From Mycobacterium sp. PSTR-4-N (GTDB lineage: Bacteria > Actinomycetota > Actinomycetes > Mycobacteriales > Mycobacteriaceae), in NCBI RefSeq assembly GCF_022348085.1, contig NZ_JAKRFN010000023.1:43639-107638 (forward strand): a stretch of DNA of 64,000 nt, written 5' to 3'. Under the pieces are notes generated by a model, which did not search any database, had not been told where the DNA came from, and worked only from the letters and a program-made list of their open reading frames with translations. Of this stretch, positions 17,755-26,408 are shown in pieces; position 1 is the first letter of the stretch, and every line of letters begins with the position of its first letter. The position numbers were made by a program, and so were the translations under genes.

Positions 17755-18564
17755 TCAGGAGTCGGTGAAGTTCGGCTCTCGGCGCTGCTGGAAGGCGCGC
17801 ATCCCTTCGCGAGAGTCGTTGGCGTTCAACAGGATCAGCTGACCCTGCTTCTCGCGCTCCAGAGCGCCTTCGAGTTCGGTCAGCGTCGCGGCGTTGACGG
17901 CGTCCTTCGTCTTGCGCAGTGCGACGGCCGGTCCGCGTGCCAGCCGCGCGATCACCGCGTCGACCTCGGTGGCGAAATCGTCGGCCGGATACACCGCGCT
18001 CACGAGCCCCCAGTCGAAGGCCTCAGCGGCGGGAATGCGCTCGGCCAGCAGCGCCATCCGCATCGCGCGGATGCGTCCGATCGCCGCGGCGATCAACGCC
18101 GAGGCGCCACCGTCGGGCATCAACCCGATCTTGGTGAAGGCAAGCATGAAAAACGCCTTCTCCGAAGCCAATACGACATCGCAGGCCAGCGCCAGCGATG
18201 CTCCGACGCCCGCTGCGGCGCCCTGCACCACCGCGACCGCCGGCTGCGGCAGGGCCACGATCGCGCGGATGCACCGGTTGGCCGCGTCGAGGACCTCGGC
18301 CGGCGTGCCCGACGCACCCGGATCGGCGTGGTCGCTCTCGCTGATGCCTGCCCCTGAGGAGAATCCGCGCCCGGCGCCCTCGATGCGCACCACCCGCACC
18401 TCGGGGTCGCCGGCGGCGCGATCCAGCGCGTCGGCCAGCGTGTTCAGCATGGGGGCGGTCAGCGAGTTCAGGCTGTCCGGGCGATGCAATGTCGCAGTCA
18501 AAATGCCTCCCTCGCGGCTCACCCGGAGGTCGTCGATACCCACGTATTCCTGCGTCGTCGCCAT
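17755..18564 (-). CDS. Enoyl-CoA hydratase/isomerase family protein
   Basis: A 269-aa crotonase-fold protein. Oxyanion-hole segments FSSGAGIS and QGAAAGVGASLALACD are present. In the second active-site region (FTKIGLMPDGGAS) the first catalytic glutamate of hydratases is replaced by threonine and an aspartate stands at the second position. That pattern is commoner in isomerases and other crotonase branches than in true hydratases. Divergent from the Mcr-type gene. Annotate as family only. Confidence 0.85.
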   Translation of the reverse strand: MATTQEYVGIDDLRVSREGGILTATLHRPDSLNSLTAPMLNTLADALDRAAGDPEVRVVRIEGAGRGFSSGAGISESDHADPGASGTPAEVLDAANRCIRAIVALPQPAVAVVQGAAAGVGASLALACDVVLASEKAFFMLAFTKIGLMPDGGASALIAAAIGRIRAMRMALLAERIPAAEAFDWGLVSAVYPADDFATEVDAVIARLARGPAVALRKTKDAVNAATLTELEGALEREKQGQLILLNANDSREGMRAFQQRREPNFTDS

Positions 18565-18651
18565 AGTCAGGCACCCTAGGTGGGTCGAGAAGGTTATACA
18601 AGTAAGCTATGTCGGGCTCGACCGAGCGACCGAGACGAAGGACGGGTGGAG

Positions 18652-19737
18652 ATGGCTGGACCTCTGCAGGGACTGCGCGTGGTGGAGTTGGCGGGCATCG
18701 GTCCCGGCCCTCACGCGGCGATGATCCTCGGCGACCTGGGCGCCGACGTGGTGCGCGTGGAACGTCCGGGCAAGGGTGGCGGGGCGCCGAGCGGTGACTA
18801 CCTGCTGCGTAACCGGCGATCCATCGGCGCCAATCTCAAAGACCCGGCCGACGTCGAGAAGGTGCTGGGCCTGATCGCCAAGGCCGACGTGCTGATCGAG
18901 GGCTTCCGGCCCGGGGTGACCGAGCGTCTCGGCCTGGGTCCCGAGGACTGCGCGAAGGTCAACGAGCGCCTGATCTACGCGCGCATGACGGGCTGGGGGC
19001 AGGACGGTCCGCGAGCTCAGCAGGCCGGCCACGACATCAACTACATCTCGCTCAACGGCACGCTGCACGCGATCGGGCGGGTGGGTGAGCGTCCGGTACC
19101 CCCGCTCAACCTGGTCGGTGATTTCGGTGGCGGATCGATGTTCCTGCTGGTCGGTGTGCTCGCCGCGCTCTATGAGCGCCAGACCTCGGGCAAGGGCCAG
19201 GTCATCGATGCCGCGATGGTCGACGGCTCCAGCGTGCTGACCGCGATGATGTGGGCGTTCCGCGGCACCGGCATGTGGAGCGACGAGCGCGGAACCAACA
19301 TGCTCGACACCGGTGCGCCCTACTACGACACCTACACCTGCGCCGACGGTCGCTACGTCGCGGTCGGGGCGATCGAGCCGCAGTTCTACGCCGAGATGCT
19401 CAAGGGGCTGGGCCTCGACGCCGCCGAGCTGCCCGACCAGAACGACGTCAGCCGGTGGCCTGAGCTGCGCGCGCGGCTGACCGACGCGTTCGGCGCGCAC
19501 GACCGCGACCACTGGGCCGCGGTGTTCGCCGGCACCGATGCCTGCGTCACGCCCGTGCTGTCGTTCGCCGAGGTGGAATCCGAGTCGCACAACACCGAGC
19601 GCGACACCTTCTACCGCGAGAACGGAAACCTGTACCCGGCGCCGGCGCCTCGGTTCTCCCGCACCGTGCCCGACGCCCCGAAGGCACCGGGTGTGCCGGG
19701 CGCCGACACCGAAGCTGTTCTGCAGGACTGGGTTTAG
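18652..19737 (+). CDS. mcr: Alpha-methylacyl-CoA racemase (CaiB/BaiF family)
   Basis: A 361-aa CoA-transferase-fold enzyme very like mycobacterial Mcr, which interconverts (2R)- and (2S)-methyl-branched acyl-CoAs so that methyl-branched fatty acids and sterol side chains can enter beta-oxidation. His127 (AGHDINY) and Asp157 (LVGDFGGG) match the known His126/Asp156 pair of the M. tuberculosis enzyme, with one residue offset. Length matches (360 aa). The open frame extends slightly upstream; ATG 18652 preceded by a GGTGGAG-like site was chosen. An SDR gene follows 21 bases later. Confidence 0.9.
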   Translation: MAGPLQGLRVVELAGIGPGPHAAMILGDLGADVVRVERPGKGGGAPSGDYLLRNRRSIGANLKDPADVEKVLGLIAKADVLIEGFRPGVTERLGLGPEDCAKVNERLIYARMTGWGQDGPRAQQAGHDINYISLNGTLHAIGRVGERPVPPLNLVGDFGGGSMFLLVGVLAALYERQTSGKGQVIDAAMVDGSSVLTAMMWAFRGTGMWSDERGTNMLDTGAPYYDTYTCADGRYVAVGAIEPQFYAEMLKGLGLDAAELPDQNDVSRWPELRARLTDAFGAHDRDHWAAVFAGTDACVTPVLSFAEVESESHNTERDTFYRENGNLYPAPAPRFSRTVPDAPKAPGVPGADTEAVLQDWV

Positions 19738-19758
19738 CCAACAGAAAGGAACCGATCA

Positions 19759-20511
19759 ATGGAGATCAAGGACGCTGTCGCGGTCGTCACCGGGGGTGCC
19801 TCCGGTCTCGGTCTGGCGACCACGAAGCGCCTGCTGGACCGCGGCGCATCCGTCGTCGTGATCGACCTCAAGGGCGCCGAGGCGGTTGCGGAGCTCGGCC
19901 CGCGCGCGAAATTCGTCGAGGCCAACGTCACCGATCCCGAGCAGGTGGCCGCGGCGCTGGACGCGGCCGAGGAGATGGGCCCGGTCCGCATCGACGTCAA
20001 CTGTGCCGGCATCGGCAATGCGATCAAGACCCTCGGCAAGGAGGGGCCCTTCCCGCTCGACGGTTTCCGCAAGGTGGTCGAGGTCAACCTGATCGGCACG
20101 TTCAACGTCATTCGCCTTGCGGCAGAACGCATTGCCAAGACCGAGCCCATTGCCGGCGAGCGTGGCGTGATCATCAACACCGCGTCGGTGGCCGCGTTCG
20201 ACGGGCAGATCGGGCAGGCCGCGTACTCCGCATCGAAGGGCGGCGTGGTCGGCATGACGCTGCCGATCGCCCGCGACCTGTCGCGTGATCTGATCCGTGT
20301 CGTCACCATCGCGCCGGGCCTGTTCAAGACCCCGCTGCTGGGCTCGCTGCCCGAGGAGGCGCAGGCCTCGCTGGGCAAGCAGGTGCCCCATCCGGCGCGC
20401 CTCGGCGACCCCGACGAGTACGGCGCACTCGCCACGCACATCGTCGAGAACCCGATGCTGAACGGCGAAACGATCCGGTTGGACGGGGCGATCCGGATGG
20501 CGCCGCGATGA
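19759..20511 (+). CDS. SDR-family 3-hydroxyacyl-CoA dehydrogenase-like
   Basis: A 250-aa classical SDR. TGGASGLG is at residues 11-18, the aspartate in VVVIDLKG after the second strand predicts NAD(H), and YSASK holds the Tyr/Lys pair. The sequence resembles HSD17B10-type 3-hydroxy-2-methylacyl-CoA dehydrogenases, which suits its position right after the alpha-methylacyl-CoA racemase. Its TGA overlaps the ATG of a 22-codon mini-ORF. Confidence 0.88.
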   Translation: MEIKDAVAVVTGGASGLGLATTKRLLDRGASVVVIDLKGAEAVAELGPRAKFVEANVTDPEQVAAALDAAEEMGPVRIDVNCAGIGNAIKTLGKEGPFPLDGFRKVVEVNLIGTFNVIRLAAERIAKTEPIAGERGVIINTASVAAFDGQIGQAAYSASKGGVVGMTLPIARDLSRDLIRVVTIAPGLFKTPLLGSLPEEAQASLGKQVPHPARLGDPDEYGALATHIVENPMLNGETIRLDGAIRMAPR

Positions 20512-20560
20512 GCGCTTGCGCGAAGAGCATCAGGCCGCAGATGAGCGCTTGCGCGAAGAG
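20508..20560 (+). repeat. Tandem direct repeat, 20 bp, two copies
   Basis: ATGAGCGCTTGCGCGAAGAG occurs at 20508-20527 and again, identical, at 20541-20560, with 13 bases between. From memory, similar GAGCGCTTGCGCGAAGAG-type sequences recur at gene junctions in Mycolicibacterium genomes; that could not be checked here. Confidence 0.9.
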
Positions 20561-20576
20561 AAGAGGGCAGCGATGA
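20508..20576 (+). CDS. Coupling mini-ORF with internal duplication (putative)
   Basis: A 22-codon reading frame whose ATG overlaps the upstream SDR stop (ATGA) and whose TGA overlaps the ATG of the nitronate monooxygenase gene (ATGA again). It therefore bridges the two genes so that a ribosome could pass straight through. It holds two copies of the hexapeptide MSACAK because the 20-mer at 20508-20527 recurs at 20541-20560 (33-bp period). A second frame is also open here and could give the monooxygenase an ERLREE-type N-terminal extension. Whether either is translated is unknown. Confidence 0.4.
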   Translation: MSACAKSIRPQMSACAKRRGQR

Positions 20577-21562
20577 CGATTCAGACCAAGTTCACCGAGG
20601 TCTTCGGTGTCGAGCACCCGATCGCCCAGGGCGGTATGCAGTGGGTGGGGCGCGCGGAACTCGTTGCGGCCGTAGCCAATGCGGGTGCGCTGGGCTTCCT
20701 GACGGCGCTGACGCAGCCGACGCCGGCGGATCTGGCCAACGAGATCGCCAAGACGCGGGATCTGACCGACAAGCCGTTCGGGGTGAACCTGACGATCCTG
20801 CCGGCGATCAATCCGCCGCCCTATGACGAGTACCGCCAGGTGATCGTCGACGCCGGCATCACGATCGTCGAGACGGCGGGGTCGAACCCGGCGCCGCACC
20901 TGCCGATGTTCCACGACAACGGCATCAAGGTGCTGCACAAATGCACCTCGGTGCGGCATGCGGTCAAGGCTCAGAGCCTCGGCGTGGACGGCATCAGCAT
21001 CGACGGCTTCGAATGCGCGGGGCATCCCGGCGAAGACGACATCCCCGGTTTGGTGCTGATCCCGGCGGCCGCGGACAAGATCGAGATCCCGATGATCGCC
21101 TCCGGCGGGTTCGCCGATGCGCGGGGCCTGGTGGCCGCGCTGGCCCTGGGGGCCGGCGGCATCAACATGGGATCGCGGTTCATGTGCACCGTCGAGTCGT
21201 GCATTCACGACAACGTCAAAGAGGCGATCGTCGCCGGTGACGAGCGGGGTACGGAGCTCATCTTCCGCAGCCTGCACAACACGGCGCGCGTGGCATCGAA
21301 TGTGGTGTCTCGGGAGGTCGTGCAGATCCTCGCCGGCGGCGGCCAGTTCGACGACGTCAAGGATCTGGTGGCCGGTTCGCGGGGCCGGAAGGTGTTCGAC
21401 GACGGCGACGTCGACGCGGGAATCTGGACTGTCGGCACGGCCATGGGCCTGATCAACGACATTCCGACGGTGGGCGAGCTGGTGTCGCGCATTGTCACAG
21501 AGGCGGAGGACCTGATCCGCGGCCGGCTGGCCGGGATGGTCGCGCAGACCACAGCGGTCTAG
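20573..21562 (+). CDS. Nitronate monooxygenase (2-nitropropane dioxygenase family)
   Basis: A 329-aa FMN-dependent TIM-barrel enzyme oxidising alkyl nitronates. N-terminal QGGMQWVG, the middle DGFECAGHPGE (with the conserved histidine) and the phosphate-binding SGGFADARGLVAALALGAGGINMGSRF are present. ATG 20573 is preferred because it matches the family N-terminus, but an in-frame TTG at 20516 would add 19 residues from the repeat. Last gene of the Mcr-SDR run; a strong hairpin follows. Confidence 0.88.
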   Translation: MTIQTKFTEVFGVEHPIAQGGMQWVGRAELVAAVANAGALGFLTALTQPTPADLANEIAKTRDLTDKPFGVNLTILPAINPPPYDEYRQVIVDAGITIVETAGSNPAPHLPMFHDNGIKVLHKCTSVRHAVKAQSLGVDGISIDGFECAGHPGEDDIPGLVLIPAAADKIEIPMIASGGFADARGLVAALALGAGGINMGSRFMCTVESCIHDNVKEAIVAGDERGTELIFRSLHNTARVASNVVSREVVQILAGGGQFDDVKDLVAGSRGRKVFDDGDVDAGIWTVGTAMGLINDIPTVGELVSRIVTEAEDLIRGRLAGMVAQTTAV

Positions 21563-21594
21563 CAGGGTCGTGACGTAGTCGCAGTACAGCGGTG

Positions 21595-21627
21595 AAGAGC
21601 GCGCGTCTGTCGAGGGCGCGCGCTCTT
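21595..21627. terminator. Terminator hairpin
   Basis: Inverted repeat AAGAGCGCGCG / CGCGCGCTCTT (11 bp) with an 11-base loop, followed by TTTGT. It lies between the nitronate monooxygenase gene and the small opposite-strand frame. Confidence 0.8.
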
Positions 21628-21629
21628 TG

Positions 21630-21779
21630 TCAGACTGCGGTAGGCAGGGTCTGCTCGTCGTCGAGCTGCTCCGACGTCAGCCCCTCGACGAGAACATCGC
21701 CGTGGTAGAGGGCGTCGAAATCAACCTTGATGACATCAGCACTGGTGTCGTCGATCCACATGTACTGAACAGTAACCAC
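21630..21779 (-). CDS. Small hypothetical protein (49 aa)
   Basis: A short acidic frame encoding a protein with WIDDTSADVIKVDFDALYHGD and ending in EQTLPTAV. The frame is open to a TTG at 21824, but GTG 21779 or the ATG shortly after it gives a more natural start. The composition looks coding (balanced hydrophobic and acidic residues, no arginine/proline excess) and a terminator flanks its 3' end. No family recognised. Existence is uncertain. Confidence 0.4.
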   Translation of the reverse strand: MVTVQYMWIDDTSADVIKVDFDALYHGDVLVEGLTSEQLDDEQTLPTAV

Positions 21780-21828
21780 GGGCTCTAAGGAATCTTTGAG
21801 CCTCGTTTCGGAAAACTGTGGCAATTCT

Positions 21829-21840
21829 TACCCGCGGGTA
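21829..21840. promoter_or_regulatory. Perfect palindrome upstream of MMPL gene
   Basis: TACCCGCGGGTA, a 12-bp perfect palindrome in the divergent gap between the small minus-strand frame and the MMPL gene, ~110 bases before the preferred MMPL start. Its form fits a dimeric repressor site or the promoter region. No cognate regulator is adjacent. Confidence 0.35.
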
Positions 21841-21949
21841 GGTTCTGCCGGTCCCGGTGCTCTCGCGGGCGGTGATTACGGGGTCGTCATGGTTCGGTTC
21901 GGCAGTCGCAGGCGCCGCTACGATGGCGGCGTCAACGCAGGAGGCCCAG

Positions 21950-24157
21950 GTGCTGCAGCGGATCGCGTCGTCGGCCATCGCCGCCCCGCGCCGCATCCTC
22001 GCCGTCGCGGCCCTGGTCATGGTGGCCTGTGGCGTCTTCGGTATCCCGGTGGCCGGCGAGTTGTCCGCCGGCGGGTTCGGCGATCCCACCTCCGAGTCCG
22101 CCCGCGCGTCGCAGATCCTCATCGATCACTTCGATCAGGGCGACATGGACCTCCTGGTCAGCGTCACCGCCGACGATGGCATCGAGGCGGCCCGCCCGGT
22201 CGCCACCGAGATCGTGGCGGGGCTGACCGCCTCACCTCACGTCAGTCAGGTCAGCTCGGCGTGGACGGCGCCGCCGCAGGCAGCGGCGGCGTTGGTCAGT
22301 CGCGACGGCAAGACCGGGTTGATCGTCGCGGGCATCACCGGCGGGGAGACCGGCGCGCAGCGGCACGCCGAGGAGCTCGACGAGGCGCTGCTGTACGACC
22401 GTGACGGCGTGACCGTGCGCGCGGGCGGTGTCGCGATGACCTACGTGCAGATCAACGCGCAGACCGAACGGGATCTGCTGCTGATGGAGTCGATCGCGAT
22501 CCCGCTGAGCTTCGTGGTGCTGGTGTGGGTGTTCGGCGGACTGCTGGCGGCGGGTCTGCCGCTGGCCGTCGGCGGGTTCGCGATCCTCGGGTCGATGGCG
22601 GTGCTGCGGGCCGTCACGCTGGTGACCGATGTGTCGATCTTCGCGCTGAACCTGTCGATCGCCATGGGGCTGGCGCTGTCCATCGACTACACCCTCCTGA
22701 TCATCAGCCGCTACCGCGACGAACTCGCCGACGGCGCCGATCGCGAGCGCGCGCTGATCCGCACGATGACGACCGCGGGCCGCACCGTGCTGTTCTCGGC
22801 GATGACCGTCGCGCTGTCGATGGTCGCGATGGTGATCTTCCCGATGTACTTCCTGAAGTCGTTCGCCTACGCAGGTATCGCCGTGGTCGCGTTCGCGGCG
22901 CTCGCCGCGATCGTGGTGGCCCCCGCGGCGATCGTGCTCGCCGGTGACCGGCTCGATGCGCTCGACGTCCGGCGCCTGGTGCGCCGGGTTCTGCGGCGAC
23001 CCGATCCCGCACCCGTTCCGATCGAGCAGATGTTCTGGTATCGGTCGACGACATTCGTGATGCGTCGCCCGATTCCGATCGGCCTGGCTGTGGTGGCACT
23101 TCTGCTTCTGTTGGGCCTGCCGTTCCTCGGGGCGAAATGGGGCTTCCCCGACGATCGGGTGCTGCCGCAGTCCGCCTCGGCGCGGCAGGTCGGCGACGAG
23201 ATGCGGGAGAACTTCGCGGTCGACTCGTCGAACAACGTGGTCGTCGTGCTGCCCGACACTCGTGGCGTCACACCCGGGGATCTCGACGGGTACGCGGCGG
23301 CGCTGTCCCGGGTCGGTGACGTGACGACGGTGTCGGCACCCGGCGGCACGTTCGGCGACGGCACGAAGGTGGGGCCGCCGGGTGCCGCCGCCGGAATGGC
23401 CGACGGGAGAGCGTTTCTCACCGTCGGCAGCACCGCGCCGCTGTTCTCCGACGCATCGGAGACCCAACTCGACCAGCTGCACGCCATCGAACCGCCCGCC
23501 GGCCGGGAGGCGATGCTGACCGGGCTGGCCCAGATCAATCGCGACAGCTCCGCATCGATCACGTCGCGGCTGCCCGCGGTGCTCGGCGTCATCGCCGCGA
23601 TCACCTTCGTGCTGCTCTTCCTGCTCACCGGGTCGGTGGTGCTGCCGTTGAAGGCGTTGGTGCTCAACGTGTTGTCTCTGACGGCGGCATTCGGTGCCCT
23701 GGTGTGGATCTTCCAGGACGGCCATCTCGGGGCTCTGGGCACGACGCCGACCGGCACGCTGGTGGCCAACATGCCGGTCCTGCTGTTCTGCATCGCGTTC
23801 GGGCTGTCGATGGACTACGAGGTGTTCCTGGTCTCGCGCATCCGGGAGTACTGGTTGGCCTCGGATCGCAGCGCGGCGGCCAACGACGAGAGCGTGGCGC
23901 TGGGGTTGGCCCGCACCGGCCGGGTGGTCACCGCGGCGGCGCTTCTGATGGCGATCTCGTTCGCGGCACTGATCGCCGCGCAGGTGTCCTTCATGCGGAT
24001 GTTCGGTGTCGGCCTGACGTTGGCGGTTCTCGCGGACGCAACGCTGGTGCGGATGCTGCTGGTGCCCGCGTTCATGCACGTGCTGGGTCGGTGGAACTGG
24101 TGGGCCCCGGCGCCGTTGGCCCGACTGCACCGACGCATAGGATTGCGGGAGAACTGA
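21950..24157 (+). CDS. MMPL-family RND transporter
   Basis: A 735-aa inner-membrane transporter of the MmpL/RND type, likely exporting lipids or hydrophobic compounds by proton motive force. There are two repeats, each with an extracytoplasmic loop followed by a block of helices. The proton-relay motifs LSIDYTLL (first half) and LSMDYEVFL (second half) are both present. Upstream ATG (21923) and GTG (21857) starts are in frame, but GTG 21950 has a strong AGGAGG site and gives the typical VLQRIASSAIAAPRRIL N-terminus. A methyltransferase gene follows 23 bases later. Confidence 0.9.
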   Translation: MLQRIASSAIAAPRRILAVAALVMVACGVFGIPVAGELSAGGFGDPTSESARASQILIDHFDQGDMDLLVSVTADDGIEAARPVATEIVAGLTASPHVSQVSSAWTAPPQAAAALVSRDGKTGLIVAGITGGETGAQRHAEELDEALLYDRDGVTVRAGGVAMTYVQINAQTERDLLLMESIAIPLSFVVLVWVFGGLLAAGLPLAVGGFAILGSMAVLRAVTLVTDVSIFALNLSIAMGLALSIDYTLLIISRYRDELADGADRERALIRTMTTAGRTVLFSAMTVALSMVAMVIFPMYFLKSFAYAGIAVVAFAALAAIVVAPAAIVLAGDRLDALDVRRLVRRVLRRPDPAPVPIEQMFWYRSTTFVMRRPIPIGLAVVALLLLLGLPFLGAKWGFPDDRVLPQSASARQVGDEMRENFAVDSSNNVVVVLPDTRGVTPGDLDGYAAALSRVGDVTTVSAPGGTFGDGTKVGPPGAAAGMADGRAFLTVGSTAPLFSDASETQLDQLHAIEPPAGREAMLTGLAQINRDSSASITSRLPAVLGVIAAITFVLLFLLTGSVVLPLKALVLNVLSLTAAFGALVWIFQDGHLGALGTTPTGTLVANMPVLLFCIAFGLSMDYEVFLVSRIREYWLASDRSAAANDESVALGLARTGRVVTAAALLMAISFAALIAAQVSFMRMFGVGLTLAVLADATLVRMLLVPAFMHVLGRWNWWAPAPLARLHRRIGLREN

Positions 24158-24180
24158 CGGGCGTGTGAGGAGCTCTACTG

Positions 24181-24810
24181 ATGGCGACCACTGTCGATCA
24201 CCCGTTCTTCGCGCGCATGTGGACCGTGATGTCGGCCCGGGAGCCGGAATCGGTGCGGCGGTTGCGCCGGGAGAATCTGGCCGGGCTGACGGGCCGCGTG
24301 CTCGAGGTCGGCGCTGGCACCGGGACCAACTTCGCGTTCTATCCCGCCACCGTCACCGAGGTCGTCGCCGTGGAACCCGAGCGCAGGCTGGCCGTCGTCG
24401 CCGAGCACGCGGCAGCGCTGGCCGCGGTGCCGGTCACTCTCACCACCGACACCGTCGAGGGGTTCGGCACCGGTGAGCAGTTCGACGCGGTGGTGTGCTC
24501 CCTGGTTCTGTGCTCGGTGGAGAATCCCGATGACGTTGTCGGGCAACTGTTTTCCCTGCTGAAGCCCGGGGGTGAGATGCGCTACCTGGAGCACGTCGCC
24601 GAATCCGGGGCCAGGGGTGGCCTGCAGAAGGTCGCCGACGCGACGATCTGGCCGCGGCTGGCGGGCAACTGCCACACGCATCGCCGCACCGAGGAGACCA
24701 TCGCGGCGGCGGGGTTCCGGCTCGAAGGGCGCCGGGAGTACACGATGCCCCGCTGGGTGCCGCTGCCCGTCTCCGAGGTCGCGATCGGCCGGGCGGTGAA
24801 ACCGGCCTGA
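24181..24810 (+). CDS. Class I SAM-dependent methyltransferase
   Basis: A 209-aa methyltransferase of the UbiE/Methyltransf_11 type. Motif I is LEVGAGTGTNF (residues ~41-51), with the acidic residue VVAVEPE after the second strand and LLKPGGEMRYLEHV as the later conserved block. It may modify a substrate of the MMPL protein encoded just upstream, but that is only a neighbourhood inference. Confidence 0.87.
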   Translation: MATTVDHPFFARMWTVMSAREPESVRRLRRENLAGLTGRVLEVGAGTGTNFAFYPATVTEVVAVEPERRLAVVAEHAAALAAVPVTLTTDTVEGFGTGEQFDAVVCSLVLCSVENPDDVVGQLFSLLKPGGEMRYLEHVAESGARGGLQKVADATIWPRLAGNCHTHRRTEETIAAAGFRLEGRREYTMPRWVPLPVSEVAIGRAVKPA

Positions 24811-24829
24811 CAGATCAGCGCGGCCGCTG

Positions 24830-26191
24830 CTAGATGCCCCCGCGGCGCAGCATCCGCCCCAGCGGGGTCGTGAAGTCGACCTTCCTGCCGCGAAGCCAGG
24901 TACTGGTCACGACGCCGGCCAGCGCGCGCCCGTCGTACGGGCTGATGGGGTTCTTGTGGTGCAATTTGTGGACGTCGACCACCTGAGCGGACTCGGGCTC
25001 GAAGATCGCGAAGTCGGCGTCGTGCCCCAGTGCGATCTTGCCCTTGGTGGTCAACCCGGCGAGCGCGGCGGGTTTGGCCGCCATCCAATCGACGACCTGG
25101 GTGAGAGGAATCCCGCGGCGTTTGGCTTCGGTCCAGATCAACGACAGGCCCAGCTGCAGCGATGCGACGCCGCCCCACGCCACGCCGAAGTCGCCGTTGT
25201 CGACGTCCTTGAGGTCGACTGTCGACGGTGAGTGGTCGGAGACGATGCAGTCGATGGTGCCGTCGAGGAGGCCCTGCCACAGCAGTTCCCGGTTCGACGC
25301 CTCACGGATGGGCGGGCAGCACTTGAAAGCCGTTGCGCCGTTGGGGATCTCCTCGGCGAGAAGGGTCAGGTAGTGCGGGCACGTCTCGACGGTGATCCGG
25401 ACGCCGTCGCGCTTGGCGGTCGCGAGCATGGGCAACGCGTCCGACGACGACAGGTGCAGGATGTGCGCGCGGGCGCCGGTCCATCGCGCGCGCTCGATCA
25501 CCTCGGCGATCGCGACGTTCTCGGCGCCGCGCGGGCGGGAGGCCAGGAACCGGCTGTAGCGGTCGCCCTCGGCCGTCGGGGCGCGATCGATGGCGCGCGA
25601 GTCCTCGGCGTGCACGATCATCATGGAGTCGAAGCCGGCCAGCACGGCCATGTCCTTCTCCATCTCGTCGGCGTCGAGGTGCGGGAATTCGTCGACGCCG
25701 GAGTGCAGGAGGAAGCATTTGAACCCGAACACCCCGTCGTCGTGCAGGCCCCGCAGATCGCCGGTGTTGCCGGGGATCGCGCCGCCCCAGAAGCCGACGT
25801 CGATGTGCAGCTTGCCCGACGCCGCTGCGCGTTTGGCGTTCAGCGCGTCGACGTTGACCGTCGGCGGGATCGAGTTCAGCGGCATGTCGATCAACGTGGT
25901 GACACCACCGGCCGCTGCGGCTCGGGTGGCGGAGTCGAAGCCCTCCCACTCGGTGCGTCCCGGCTCGTTGACGTGAACGTGCGTGTCGACCAAGCCGGGG
26001 ATCATCACCTGCTCGTCGGTGAGTTCCACGGTCTCTGTACCGGCGAGGCCGCTGCCCAGCGGTTCGATCGCAACGATGCGGCCGTCGCGGATGCCGATCT
26101 CCCGGGCGACGATCCCCGCGGTCGTCAGCGTGTGCGTACCGCGGACGACCAGGTCGAAGTCTTCTCGGTTCGTGGTGGCGTCGGCGGTCAT
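24830..26191 (-). CDS. allB: Allantoinase
   Basis: A 453-aa amidohydrolase opening the hydantoin ring of allantoin to give allantoate. All metal ligands are visible: His71 and His73 (THVHVNEPGRTEWEG), the carboxylated Lys158 (GFKCFLLHSG), His194 (IVHAED), His246 (HILHLSS) and Asp319 (SDHSPS). HVHVNEPGRTEWEG is the allantoinase rather than dihydropyrimidinase form. ATG 26191 with a GGAGG site was chosen over the longer frame. Divergent from the permease gene; two GTGGAA-N6-TTCCAC palindromes lie between them. Confidence 0.93.
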   Translation of the reverse strand: MTADATTNREDFDLVVRGTHTLTTAGIVAREIGIRDGRIVAIEPLGSGLAGTETVELTDEQVMIPGLVDTHVHVNEPGRTEWEGFDSATRAAAAGGVTTLIDMPLNSIPPTVNVDALNAKRAAASGKLHIDVGFWGGAIPGNTGDLRGLHDDGVFGFKCFLLHSGVDEFPHLDADEMEKDMAVLAGFDSMMIVHAEDSRAIDRAPTAEGDRYSRFLASRPRGAENVAIAEVIERARWTGARAHILHLSSSDALPMLATAKRDGVRITVETCPHYLTLLAEEIPNGATAFKCCPPIREASNRELLWQGLLDGTIDCIVSDHSPSTVDLKDVDNGDFGVAWGGVASLQLGLSLIWTEAKRRGIPLTQVVDWMAAKPAALAGLTTKGKIALGHDADFAIFEPESAQVVDVHKLHHKNPISPYDGRALAGVVTSTWLRGRKVDFTTPLGRMLRRGGI

Positions 26192-26228
26192 GGGTGGCCT
26201 CCGTTCCGACGGACAGTACTTCCTCATC

Positions 26229-26246
26229 GTGGAACTGGTATTCCAC
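26229..26246. promoter_or_regulatory. AllR/IclR-type operator, copy 1
   Basis: GTGGAA-ctggta-TTCCAC, a perfect 6-bp inverted repeat with a 6-base spacer, 38 bases upstream of the allantoinase start. The same arms and spacing recur at 26338, and related sites flank the IclR gene. Confidence 0.7.
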
Positions 26247-26337
26247 TCTTCGGGCGACTGTAGATGTGAGCGGAGGCACAGTCAATCACGTCAGACGCTT
26301 GACAGGGGGCGCCTGCGTGCGGGTTACTTGAGACACA

Positions 26338-26369
26338 GTGGAACAGAAGTTCCACCAGATGGAATTCCA
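26338..26369. promoter_or_regulatory. AllR/IclR-type operator, copy 2 plus adjacent palindrome
   Basis: GTGGAA-cagaag-TTCCAC at 26338-26355, followed at once by the perfect palindrome TGGAATTCCA at 26360-26369. Both lie 40-70 bases upstream of the permease start. The cluster's IclR protein is the expected binder. Confidence 0.7.
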
Positions 26370-26408
26370 GCGACGGCGCCGGTCCTCGGCGCTCCGACCG
26401 TGACAGGC

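Noticed and set aside
20508..20560. CRISPR-like array
   Set aside because: Only two 20-bp units and no cas genes; it is a short tandem repeat at a gene junction.
22232..24130. 632-aa minus-strand open frame
   Set aside because: Antisense to the MMPL gene; composition dominated by Arg, Gln, His and Asp, as expected from the opposite strand of GC-rich coding DNA.
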